64,000 bases of DNA, taken from the NCBI GenBank assembly GCA_964036665.1, contig OZ038530.1, positions 11,062,501-11,126,500 on the forward strand, written 5' to 3'. This DNA comes from Gordius sp. MW1. Its lineage: Eukaryota > Nematomorpha > Gordioida > Gordea > Gordiidae. Position 1 is the first letter of the stretch; the number at the start of each line of letters is the position of its first letter. The position numbers and the translations under genes are program-made. Shown piece by piece: positions 24,335 through 34,990 of this stretch. Below the pieces are notes generated by a model, which had not been told where the DNA came from, made no database searches, and saw only the letters and a list, made by a program, of their open reading frames with translations.

Positions 24335-26309
24335 AATTGCTACGCAATTTATGGGCTCGTTTTTTGGTTGTCCGTCCGTCCGTCCGTCCATTGTCCGTCC
24401 GTCCCTATTTATTTGCATTGGGTATATTAGGTTATCGATTTTTTAAATTAATGCATGAGAAAGAGGTGCCCCACCCCTCATCTCTATCTCCCTCGCTTTC
24501 GGGCGGGGTCAAGTTTTAATTGCTACGTGTAATCTATTCGTTTTGAATTGGGTAACATTGATATTAATTGCTATAATTACCCTATGCCCTCCACTACAAG
24601 GGTTTGGGTTAGAATCTCGGAGTTTTTTTAGACTCTTATGATTGTTCTTGTTACTATTGATAATAAGACTTTTTGGCCGTCTGCTGGCTGCTGACCAATG
24701 AAAAAAATGACCATTGGGCAAAATGTGAATCCAAGTTTTTTTTTTTTGACTATTATGATTGTTCCTGTTACTACCATTGCTAATACGACTTTTCGGCCGT
24801 CCACTGGCTGCTGACCAAAGAAAAAATGACCATTGGCCAAAATGTGAATCCAAGTTTATTTTTTCGTTTTTTTTTTGACTATTATGATTGTTCCTTTCCT
24901 GTTACTACCATTGCTATTATGACTTTTTGGCCGTCTGCTGGCTGCTGACCAATGAAAAAAATGACCATTGGCCAAAATGTGAATCCAAGTTTATTTTTCG
25001 TTTTTTTGATTATTATGATTGTTCCTGTTACTACCATTGCTATTATGACTTTTTGGCCGTCCGCTGGCTGCTGACCGATGGAAAAAATGACCATTGGCCA
25101 AAATTTGATTCCAAGTTTTTCTTTTCGTTTTTTGACTATTACGATTGTTCTTGTTACTATCATTGATAATAAGACTTTTTGGCCGTCCGCTGGCTGCTGA
25201 CCAATGAAAAAATGACCATTGGCCAAAATGTGAATCCGAGTTTATTTTTTCGTTTATTTTTGACTATTATGATTATTCCTGTTACTACTATTGCTATTAT
25301 AACTTTTTGGCCGTTCGCTGGCTCCTGACCGATGGAAAAAATGACCATTGGCCAAAATGTGAATCGAAATGATTTTTTTCGTTTTCTTTGACTATTATGA
25401 TTGTTCCTTATCCTGTTCCTACCATTGCTATTATGACTTTTTGGCCGTCCGCTGGCTGCTGACCAATGGAATAAAATGACCATTGGCCAAAATGTGATTC
25501 AAAAAATTTTTTTTCAATTTTTTTTGACTATTATGAATTTATATCCACTTTTACCGTGTCCTGGCTGCTGACCAATGGAATAAAATGACCATTGGCCAAA
25601 ATGTGATTCGAAAATTTTTTTTTCGTTTTTTTTACTCTTATGAATTTATATCCATTTTTACCGTGTGCTGGCTGCTGACCGATGGAAAAAAATGACCATT
25701 GGCCAAAGTGAGCATCAAATTTTTTTTTCCGTTTTTTTGGCTATCATTGACTTATAGAGTATATGTTGGTACTGACCAATGGAGAAAAAATGACCATTCG
25801 CCAAATTTTTGATTTTTTTAATTAAAAATTGTTCAAATTCAACAAAAAATTCTCCCAACAATTCTGCAAATTCTTAACATGTGATGTTATATAATATAAT
25901 GTTTGTTAGACCCATAATCACTAAAGGCCGTAAAAACTAATGTAATACGCAACTAGATGCAAACACTAAACTAACCCTAACCCTTGCCTATATTACATTT
26001 TGCCTATATTACATTTTGCCTATAAATGGAAAATTTGTATAAATAATTAATTAATCATTAGGCATTTAATACCCCCCTATAGGCATTCTCGCCCCTTCCC
26101 ACCTTTCTCGCCCATAAATTGCATAGCAAATATGATACATTTATACGAAGTAAAGATGAGTCATCCCCCCTTCCCTTCCCCCCTTCCCTTCTCCTCTCCC
26201 CTTCTCCCCTCCCCTTCTCTTCTCCCCTTCTCCCCTCCCCTTCTCCCCTCCCCTTCTCTTCTCCCCTTCTCCCCTCCCCCTTCCCACGAGGGCCGAAGGC
26301 CCGAGTTTT
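24335..26309 (+). repeat. composite HINE-like repeat, copy A
   Basis: Begins AATTGCTACGCAATTTATGG, followed by a (GTCC)n microsatellite (about 24370-24408), then ten or so tandem core units (24640-25810). The 3' module (about 26060-26309) contains the inverse of the 5' end in subterminal position (CCCATAAATTGCATAGCAAA), a long C/T-rich tract and a hairpin GGGCCGAAGGCCC followed by GAGTTTT. Asymmetric terminal inverted repeats plus a 3' hairpin, microsatellite and tandem core are features of non-autonomous Helentrons (HINE/DINE-1, pearl-type). A second 5'-like AATTGCTACG at 24518, just after a 3'-like GTCAAGTTTT, suggests two copies are joined here. Confidence 0.7.
24640..25810 (+). repeat. 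tandem core array of the composite repeat
   Basis: About ten imperfect units of 110-135 bp. Each unit holds TTTTTGGCCGTCCGCTGGCT, then CTGACCAATG, an A-run and TGACCATTGGCCAAAATGTG. The pair GACCAATG / CATTGGTC-like halves forms a short imperfect palindrome in each unit. Unit ends differ mostly in the length of T-runs. Minus-strand frames through the array look protein-like (repeated GQQPADGQK) only because the units repeat. Confidence 0.9.
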
Positions 26310-26349
26310 AATTAGTAATTTTGTGAATATAGTTTTGATCTCGCCTATT

Positions 26350-28736
26350 AATTGCTATGCAATTTATTGGCTCGCTTTTCGTTGTCCGTCCGTCCATTGT
26401 CCTTCCGTCCAATTTGTATCAACTGATGTGGATTCGAATCCCGGAGGGGGGCAAAAAAATTTTTTTGAATTAATATATTGTTTTTGTTAATACCATTGAT
26501 AATATGGCTTTTTTGGCCGTCCGCTGGCTGCTGACCAATGAAAAAAATGAACCATTGGCCAAAGTTTGAAAATTTCTTTTCCATTTTTTTTCGTCTCTTA
26601 TGTATTTACATCCTTTTTGACCGTCTCCTAGCTGCTGACCAATGGAAAAGAATGACCATTGGGCAAAGTGTATCAGTTTTTTATTATATATTTGAAATAT
26701 AGGTAATGGTAGTAGTAGAGTAGATAAACAACAACACAAACAACAACAACACGCACTTAATTCCTATTGTTAAAGAGAAGGGAGGGCGACGTCAAGTCTG
26801 GTGTAATTTGTCAATGTAAAAGATAGGGATAATTTTGTATATGATTTAAAAAGTAAAAGTGTTAGGATAAAAAAAAATTTAAATACATCCTCTCCCCTAT
26901 ATCTACGAATTAAATCTATTAAATAAAATTTTTACCGACTAATTTGCAAGTTATTGATGTTTGAAAAACGCTAAAATCGCGTTCTTGGCAACTTTGACAG
27001 CGAATATTTAAAAAACTTGACGTATAGGAAAAAAAACTAAAAACATATTTGTATTCACAGTGAAAAACTCTACCAGAATCTGCATACAGTTTGCAGGTTG
27101 ATTTCACAAGTCCATTATTTGTTGACCAGTGCAATTGTATAGAATTCAGGAATTGGTTATTGATATTAATTTATCAAACTTATGATGGAATATCACTAAT
27201 AAAGGGGGGAAAATGGTGCACAAACTATTTGTGGGAAAACTATTGGCTTTATATGTGCATGTGGTAGTACCACATGTACCACAGTGGTACATAAAAATAT
27301 GCAAGATATGTTAAACAATAAGCATGTGAGATGGACAATTAAATTGAATCCAGGATGGAATTTTCGTAAATTTAATAATATTTTAATATATTTTGAAAGT
27401 GTTAAAAAGTTTAGAACAAGTTTAAAAGCCCAGATAATTTTTCATTTAAATATTAAAATTAGTCTTTTAATAGTAGTTCATTACGCCTTTTACTCGATGT
27501 TACAAACGAATTTATAATATCATCCGGGGGAATAACATTTATAAAGTCATGTTCTAGGCTCAATAAAGCTAAGGAAGATAACCTATCTTGTCCAATTGTG
27601 GAACAAATATAAGTTTTAATCCGTTTTAGCAATGAGAACGATCTTTAGCATGAACATGAAATTATTGGGATAGTTAAAATTATTTTAATCAAAATAATAT
27701 AATTCAGCATCTTTATTTTTATTTGTAATATTATAATTAAAACTTTTATTCAGAAACAATAATAATAATAATAATCTTTATATTGTTTCCTAAGTAAGAT
27801 AAAAAAAATGGCTTAAGGGACCCAGGCAAGATTTTTCGCTTGGGGGGGGGGCCTATGGGGCCCGGTTTTTGCTCTTGGCAGGGCCCAGGCCCCCTGGACC
27901 ACCCGAGCTACGCCACTGGTTATTTGGCTGTGTGCTGACCATTAAAAAAATGATCACTGGCCAAAGTGTATATCGATTTTTTTTTCTATATTATAATTAT
28001 AGGCTATTTGGCCGTCTGACCAATGGAAAAAAGAACCAATGGCCAAGTCTGATTGGAAATTTTTTTTGTTATTTAATATCTTGTTTATACTATACATATG
28101 CGCATGATTTGAATAGAGTATATAGTCATAATTCAAAATATGGGTCGCCTACACCAAATTGTTTAAATATAGTATCAAAAAAACTCTAAATTGAAAGTTG
28201 TACGTTTTGAAAGGATGACTTTTGGCTTTTCCAAGGTCATACCCTCTATATGCGTTCCTTTCGTCATTTGATTAATTTAGAAGTTGATAAATAAGAATGA
28301 ATGAAAGAAAACCTATTCCTCAAAATCAAGTATAAAAGAAAATGATTAGTTTTTTTATACAAATATTTAAAAAGATTTTTGTAAAACCTGCTATAAAACA
28401 TTTATTAATACTTTATTTATTGCGTTATTAATTTTTTCATAAAAATATTTAAAAAGCTAAATTTTTGTAAAACCTGCTATAAAACATTTATTAATACTTT
28501 ATTTATTGAGGAATACAAATAAAAATAGTATATTTAAAAAACAACTATAACGTTGTACGAGTATTATCTGACTCCCTGCTTGATCATTGCCCCCCCATAG
28601 GCTTCTCGCCCCTTCCCACCTTTGTCGCCCACAAAGTGCATAGCAAATATGCTACGTTTATACGGAGTATAGATGAGTTTCGTTTCCCCTTCCCTACCCC
28701 CTCCCTCTTCCCACCAGGGCGAAGCCCCTGGTCTTA
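26350..28736 (+). repeat. composite HINE-like repeat, copy B (interrupted)
   Basis: 5' end AATTGCTATGCAATTTATTG at 26350, GTCC microsatellite (about 26382-26415), a B-box-like GATTCGAATCCCGG near 26431, core units at about 26510-26670 and 27920-28050, and a 3' module at about 28585-28736 with subterminal inverse repeat and hairpin CAGGGCGAAGCCCCTG. The stretch about 26690-27900 does not match other copies and carries a hAT transposase remnant, so it is probably an insertion. The 3' end lies eight bp from the Helitron start. Confidence 0.6.
27459..27644 (-). pseudogene. hAT transposase C-terminal remnant (ZMYM-like type)
   Basis: The minus-strand frame ending at TAA 27459-27461 reads SFSLLKRIKTYICSTIGQDR then LSSLALLSLEHDF. 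This is the C-terminal block of hAT transposases related to ZMYM/52-kDa-repressor proteins. A stop codon lies just upstream and the remainder is not recognisable. Its terminal repeats could not be found. Confidence 0.75.
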
Positions 28737-29348
28737 TTTGTTTATCTATATATATAAAAATGTAACTCCATTTTTTCTACTTTTAAAGTTTTCGACCTGC
28801 TGTTAAATTTAGCCAAATAAGTACCTTAGCATCTTAGATGCTTTATATATACTTTTTATCGACCTGCGATATCTGTAGCCCTGTTTTTTGGTAGTGCTTA
28901 CCGCCATCTAGAGGACGAGAGATACAACGTTTTTATACTTATTTATCGTTATGATGCTACTTATTGCCTTAAAAAGCTTTTCCACGATTGCTTTGTCGTT
29001 TGTGTCTCAATTCTTTACTCAACTACGCCCGTTTTTTTGACAATATATAAGCCTGTGACAAATAAATATTCTCGATACCCTAAAACATCACCATTTTCTT
29101 AAATAAAAATAGCGCGCCTTTTGCAAAGATTCTCACGTTTCGTTCTTTTTTCGTATTTTTACGAATTTGGTTATTAATATTACAAGTACAAAAACATTAC
29201 CTTAACGTTAAGATGATTAATGCAGATAATGGTTAACCGACAAACTTAACAGTGCTATGAGCCATTGTTCGTAAGGATTAATGCTTCGAGAGCACGAAAA
29301 AAATCATATTTAAATTGCCGCTAATTATTTTATCAATACATCGTAAAT

Positions 29349-31075
29349 ATGTATGCCAAAATTAAATCGGAACGTCTGTTTTACATCGGTCTAAATCAGA
29401 CCAAACTTCGCTCAGAAGAATATGTTCAATTGCGAGATGCAGCTCTTAACGACGATAACACAATTAACGTTAGGAAACCAACCATTTTGTCCACATTATA
29501 TGCATTAATTGCCCCAGATTAGATTGCGTATGTTCCTAACTACGGTCGTCCAGACCTATTTATTACATTTACATGCAATCCTGCTTGGCGCAATGCACAT
29601 GAACATTTATTTCTGGGCCAATCACCAGTCGATAGTCATAACATCGCAGCACGTGTTTTCCATCAGAAACTTAAATAAATGATTAATCTCATTGTTAAGC
29701 ATAAGGTTTTGGTTATATGCGTTGATGGAACTCTGTGAAATGGCAAAGAGAGGTTTACTGCATGCCCATACACACATATGGTAATATTACTAGAACCAAA
29801 CGAAATCGACGATGTAATATGTGCTGAAATACCTGATCTTAAACTAAATAAGAATTTTTACAAAATTGTTACGAAAAATATGGAACACTGCCTTTGCGAA
29901 AACTTAATCCAAAATCTCTATGCGTGATATATGGTAAAGGCTCAAAGCGATATCCTCGAGGCTTGGTATTTAAGGACAGTAATGGAGATCATTCATACAA
30001 AAGAAGATTAACAAAAGATTGTGGTAATGGTACCCATTCAACTTTGCGTCGTAACCGCTGGGCTGTTCCATATTGTCCTCTGCTATCAAAATTATGCATA
30101 GCACACATCTATGTTAACTATTGTAATTCGGTTAACAAAGGTAGTGGTATGACAGTTTTACCCTTCAACCATATATTACTGCGTATATAGCGAGTTTTCA
30201 CATCGATGAAATCGCTTAGGATCAGGTTGGAAGATATATAAGCAGCAATAAAGCTATATGGCGTATCTATCCTTTCCTATACACGTCAGTCCTGGTATGG
30301 TTCCCTTAGCTGAACATCTAGAAAATGGGCGCGTCTATTTTACAAATGCAAATGTCAACAAAATAGCCTTAAATTCCCCAGATACAATGATAACAGCGTT
30401 CTTCAAGATATTTCAACACGATGATTTTGCGCAAAAGCAGCAATATTGCGAAGTGCCTACGTCTGCATGGAATTCGTGCAGCATGCGATAGGCCGACTAT
30501 GCACTATTCATCCAAATCAAGATGAATATTTCTTTCTTCGTATGACGTACTTGGCCCAACGTGTTTCCAGCAATTAAAAGTGGTCAACGGCGTTGCACAT
30601 TCCACTTTCCGCAGTGCATTACAAGCCATGCATTTATTAGAGCATAATAATCATTGGTATGAAGGAATTAGTGACGTGTGCAATAATTCACACCAAAACA
30701 AATTCGTGTTTTATTGATCTTTTGCTCTCCATGTCCCACCAATTTATGTAAAAAATATAAAGCAGACATGACAGAAGATATCATTTATTGGAATAGTCAT
30801 GCACATTCTAATATTAACATGGATCATTTGCTAAAACACTACAACGAAACATTAATTATTCTTGAAGATATATGCTTAGAAAATAAAACAAAGTTTTGAT
30901 ACAAATGGCTAGGCCTGCACCAAATCGATCTGCTGCTGCACCCGATGTAAACTTACATCGCGATCAAAATTACAACTAAATTGATCTTTTGTCTTATCTT
31001 TGATCTAATGTTCTAAAGCTAACGCTGCAACAAAAAGCTATTTACGATCAGATTTTGCTTGTTGTTAATTTTTTT
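29349..31075 (+). pseudogene. Helitron Rep (HUH endonuclease) pseudogene
   Basis: Fragments in several frames follow the Helitron Rep order: MYAKIKSERLFYIGLNQTKL from 29349; then, after a stop, PNYGRPDLFITFTCNPAW (about 29527-29590); then the HUH motif region RGLLHAHTHM (about 29740-29780) after a one-base shift; then LNPKSLCVIYGKGSKRYPRG from 29903; VNKGSGM near 30136; and EYFFLRM near 30525. At about 31020-31060 a QKAIYDQIL piece marks the start of the helicase. Multiple stops and frameshifts make it non-functional. Confidence 0.9.
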
Positions 31076-31219
31076 CTCGTAGATAATTTTTTGCTTTTAC
31101 TATAGGCGAAAATGGGGAACCCCGCATATTCCCGAAACCGCACAATCCCGAAACTACGATAAGGCTATGGCTACGATTTGAAATTACCATATGATATTTT
31201 TCAATTGGTTTCATTTTAA

Positions 31220-31550
31220 CATTTATATATGAAATCATGATAGAATGAAATCTCACAAGTAACCTTACTAAGAAAAATAAATTATTTCTAGGTTGAAAAT
31301 ATGAAATCATTAGTTGAAGTTGTTGGAATCATTATTTTAAAAATGATAGAATGACATCTCACAAGTAACCTTACTAAGAAAAATAAATTATTTCTAGGTT
31401 AGAAAATATGAAATCATTAGTTGAAGTTGTTGGAATCATTATTTTAAAAATGATAGAATGGCATCTCACAAGTAACCTTACTAAGAAAAATAAATTATTC
31501 TAGGTTAGAAAATATGAAATCATTAGTTGAAGTTGTAGGAATCATTAAAC
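31220..31550. repeat. tandem repeat, ~110-bp unit, about three copies
   Basis: Units contain [40 protein letters not shown] and GAAATCATTAGTTGAAGTTG. The last two full units are almost identical, indicating recent amplification inside the nested TIR element. Confidence 0.9.
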
Positions 31551-31572
31551 TTAGAAAACTATTATATTAAAT

Positions 31573-32460
31573 ATATATTTAGCTTATGTTTATTTAGTTA
31601 GAACTATAATACAATTGATATAATAAACATATCTTTATTGGATGTAATAAATAAATGTTAACAAGCTTTAAGTGCAAATTTTCTCATAGGATAATTTTCT
31701 TCTTTTCTGATCTGTTTCTTAGATTTGATACTTAATTCATGTTTGGTCATGCATCTATGCATCATTATTGTTAGAATCTATTTATAATAAATTTAATAGT
31801 AACTAACAGTTAATGTCTATGATAATCAATCATGTGACATTACTAACATCTCACAAGTAATCTTATATAGGGTTAGGGTTATATTATATGAAAAAAGAGT
31901 TAATGTAAATTCTGTTATATCATTGACAAACTTTATAAAGCTAATAAGCTTAGAAAACTATTTAAACATATATTTAGCTTATGTATATAGACTTAATTAG
32001 AACTATAATACAATTGATAATAAACATATCTTTATTGGATGTAATAAATAAATGTAATCAAGCTTTAAGTGCAAATTTTCTCATAGGATAATTTTCTTCT
32101 TTTCTGATCTGTTTCTTAGATTTGATACTTAATTCATGTTTGGTCATGCATCTACGCATCATTATTGTTAGAATCTATTTATAATAAATTTAATAGTTAA
32201 TAGTAACTAACAGTTAATGTCTATGATAATCAATCATGTGACATTACTAACATCTCACAAGTAATCTTATATAGGGTTAGGGTTATATTATATGAAAAAA
32301 GAGTTAATGTAAATTCTGTTATATCATTGACAAACTTTATAAAGCTAATAAGCTTAGAAAACTATATATCTTTATTGGATGTAATAAATAACAGTAATCA
32401 AGCTTTAAGTGCAAATTATCACATAGGATAGTTTCTTTCTTTTCTGATCTGTTTCTTAGC
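31573..32460. repeat. tandem repeat, ~400-bp unit, two full and one partial copy
   Basis: Unit starts TATATTTAGCTTATGT. Copy 1 begins near 31573, copy 2 near 31971, and a shortened copy near 32357. Each full unit carries ATAGGGTTAGGGTTATATTA (near 31878 and 32273), a short telomere-like motif. Confidence 0.88.
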
Positions 32461-32634
32461 ATCTTGACTTGAATCTAAAATAAATAAAGATTTTAAAAAA
32501 TATACTCAAATCTCTTACTTTCATTAACATCTGATGTAAGATCTGTTTCTTAGCATCTTGACTTGAATCTAAAATAAATAAAGATTTTAAAAAATATACT
32601 CAAATCTCTTACTTTCATTAACATCTGATGTAAG
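32441..32634. repeat. perfect ~98-bp tandem duplication
   Basis: The block beginning GATCTGTTTCTTAGCATCTT is present twice in a row (from about 32441 and 32539) with virtually no differences, so it is recent. Confidence 0.9.
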
Positions 32635-33480
32635 GGCTTGAATGAGTTCAATTATTTTCTACAACTAAATCCTTAATTTAAATTATAAATTTCTTACTTT
32701 CCTGACTATGCTTTTGTATACAATTAAGGGAATGTTCTGATGCTATTTGACAATTATTAGATTTAAGCACAACCCTTCCTGGGCATTGATATTTACTGTA
32801 CTTGCTGCACTTATAATAAATTTGTTCGATTTTTCCCTTTTTAAAATGTTATGTTTTCTCTTTGGTTTTTTAAACCCTACAACAATATATTTACACATGA
32901 ATACTAATGCTTACATATATTTTCTTTGTTTTGAAGATTTTGCGTCAAAGAGATTCCCACGTTTTCCATAATATTAAGCACAATTTAACATATGTTAAAT
33001 TTGGCGCGTAGTAATATTTTCGGGATTCTGCGTTTTCGGGATTATGCAGGGGAACCCGAAAATGTATTGTTTCCAGTTCATTTAACCAAATTTGAAGGTG
33101 CTCTTTTAATATCTCTTCATTTTATAACTATAGATTTTAGGCTGACAATACACTATTATATACGCTTTACTGAAATTTTTCTCTGCATTGTCGAAAATTA
33201 TCATTTTTATAACTTACACTTTTTGTCACCCAATTATGCATATTATCGCTAAACATCGCTGCCTAATTAATATTTAAAACTGTTATAATCTATTTAATTA
33301 TTAAAAAGCATGCCTTTTCCTATTAAGTTAAATAAAATGTATTTGCATAATATAAAAATATTTTTTTTCACATCATGAACTCTCTCGCAGATGACCCAAA
33401 TTCGTTCATATATTTTTATTAATACGTACTAATTTTAGATAAGAACTAAGCCAAAGCAACGCTTGGCCGGGCACAGCTAG

Positions 33481-33874
33481 TATTCATATGAAACGTTGAT
33501 CTTTTTAACATAAACTGCATTTTTGAGATTATAATCTTTTCTATGTTTCATCATACTGTACTAATTAATCCTTTAAATGTGAAATTTGAATTATTCCCAC
33601 ATTTTTTATCATATCATACCAATTTTTAACTGCCATATAATATTGCAACATCAAATGTATAAATTTGTGGACGAATTCTGAATTTAGGAATAGAGTTATA
33701 AATAGCTAATCAAAATTGGACTAAATGTTTTAATTTATTTTCACGTTTTTGTCATTCTATAAAAATTGTTGTATTTTGGATAAGTATTGTTATTTTTACG
33801 TTTGTAAAAAAACGTAGTATAAATATAAACAAATACTGGGCAGCTTCCATTATAACTGTATATAAGTTCCTATA
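33481..33874. other. 3' UTR of the membrane-protein gene
   Basis: Between the Helitron end and the stop codon of the minus-strand gene. AT-rich; nothing else recognised. Confidence 0.4.
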
Positions 33875-34990
33875 CTAATACTTTGACCCCCCTCTTAACT
33901 GGTTAATATTCAAATTTTTATCGCCGAAGCCAGTATTGCTATTGGTTCCCATAAATCCAGTAGATTTTGAAGGATCCAAATTATTGCCACCTACATTGGG
34001 GTACTGATATGCTTCGTCCATCGAACGTGGAAAAGCAGATTGTGGAACCGTAGACCCTATAGGGAACGTTGAAGCAATAGGAATCGTGGTAGATACAGAA
34101 GATTTAATTTCGTTGCCACAGTAACGGCATACACTCCCAGAGGCACCCACTCCTCCTTGATAAAAGGATGAGGCCATGTTTCTATTCATTCCTTGACCTT
34201 CTGCATCACTCCCGCTATCGTAGCCCCCAGCTAACAGGGTAGCTTTCTCTCGCTTACATGTATCGCAGAGGCAATAAGGGTTGTGCCTTTTAAAACCTCC
34301 CTTTTTCCTCCATTTACAGCACCAAAAATATAGAAGTATGATCAGTACGACCAACAAGATCACTGAAACAACTATGGCTGAAATAAGTGGGGCCAAAGCT
34401 AAATGTTGACTAATCTTTGCATGAGGAATCCCTTTCAAAGAATGATCTAAGTTGTCATTTGATCGCGTCATAAAAATAGGATTTGTTTGGTTTGCCCTTT
34501 TAAGACTATCATCAACACCCTGATAATCTTCGTTACTAGTCTCATCGTGCATTAGTTCGCTACCTGAGAGCTCCGGGTCGCTAATCATGTCTAAAATACC
34601 CTGGCGATATTTCGACTTTCTTTTGCCGTCTAACTTATTGCTTTCATTCGGCATAAACCTTTCATTTTTTTCTTTGTCCGTTAAACTTTCTATCACTTCT
34701 AATGGCGGTTCTAACAAACTAAGCAAAATATCCAAATTTTTCAACTGATCCGCGTTTAGATCTAATTTTACATCTTTGTTGTTGGATATTATCATCGACT
34801 GAATGGGTGAACTATCGACTTTTCCTTCCGGGATATCGGATCCCTTTAAATCCTTATATAAAACCGATAGGCTACCTTGTTTATGATCAACGGGGACATT
34901 ATTACTTGACAAACCTGGATCCGTTTGTATTGCCAAATTTTTGCGTTTGTGAAGTTTGTGCGAATGAGCCATATTTTTATCGGATCTCAT
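33875..34990 (-). CDS. single-pass membrane protein of unknown function
   Basis: Uninterrupted 371-residue frame. I use the ATG at 34990; the open frame extends four codons further without another ATG. Residues about 1-195 are polar and acidic with a leucine-containing segment (LDILLSLLEPPLEVIESL). One strong transmembrane helix follows (about 199-222, APLISAIVVSVILLVVLIIL), then a basic CCKWRKKGGFKRH stop-transfer sequence. The C-terminal part has CLCDTC and CRYCGNE cysteine clusters (possible zinc or palmitoylation sites) and a Ser/Thr/Pro/Gly-rich tail ending SKY. There is no N-terminal signal peptide, so it is either a signal-anchor protein or its true first exon, with a signal peptide, lies upstream. 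I do not recognise the family. The long open frame, clear topology and position between repeats favour a real gene. Confidence 0.75.
   Translation of the reverse strand: MRSDKNMAHSHKLHKRKNLAIQTDPGLSSNNVPVDHKQGSLSVLYKDLKGSDIPEGKVDSSPIQSMIISNNKDVKLDLNADQLKNLDILLSLLEPPLEVIESLTDKEKNERFMPNESNKLDGKRKSKYRQGILDMISDPELSGSELMHDETSNEDYQGVDDSLKRANQTNPIFMTRSNDNLDHSLKGIPHAKISQHLALAPLISAIVVSVILLVVLIILLYFWCCKWRKKGGFKRHNPYCLCDTCKREKATLLAGGYDSGSDAEGQGMNRNMASSFYQGGVGASGSVCRYCGNEIKSSVSTTIPIASTFPIGSTVPQSAFPRSMDEAYQYPNVGGNNLDPSKSTGFMGTNSNTGFGDKNLNINQLRGGSKY

Larger units (their letters stand above)
31115..33056. mobile_element. TIR element nested in the Helitron, with internal satellites
   Basis: Flanked by a perfect 8-bp duplication CGAAAATG (31107-31114 and 33057-33064). 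Terminal inverted repeats are imperfect but clear: left CCCCGCATATTCCCGAAACC, right complement CCCTGCATAATCCCGAAAAC, followed by AATCCCGAAA on both sides. Eight-bp duplications suggest hAT. The interior has no transposase but consists largely of tandem repeats. It interrupts the Helitron, so it arrived later. Confidence 0.85.
28745..33480 (+). mobile_element. Helitron with preserved termini, decayed coding region
   Basis: Starts TCTATATATATAAAAATG after an A (28744). Ends CGGGCACAGCTAG before a T (33481), preceded by an imperfect hairpin (GCCAAAGCAACGCTTGGC). Insertion between A and T, a 5' TC and a 3' CTAG are classic Helitron marks. The interior holds a broken Rep/helicase gene and, at 31115-33056, a later TIR element. 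Removing the insertion leaves about 2.8 kb, too short for a full Rep-helicase, so most of the helicase has been deleted. Confidence 0.9.

Noticed and set aside
24509-25483. Overlapping open frames with repeated GQQPADGQK-type peptides
   Set aside because: They lie exactly on the tandem core units of the composite repeat, occur on both strands, and change frame from unit to unit. They are by-products of the repeat, not proteins.
26160-26285. CRISPR-like or G-quadruplex array in the CCCCTTCTCC tract
   Set aside because: A simple C/T microsatellite belonging to the 3' module of the composite repeat; there are no spacers and no cas genes, and the DNA is eukaryotic.
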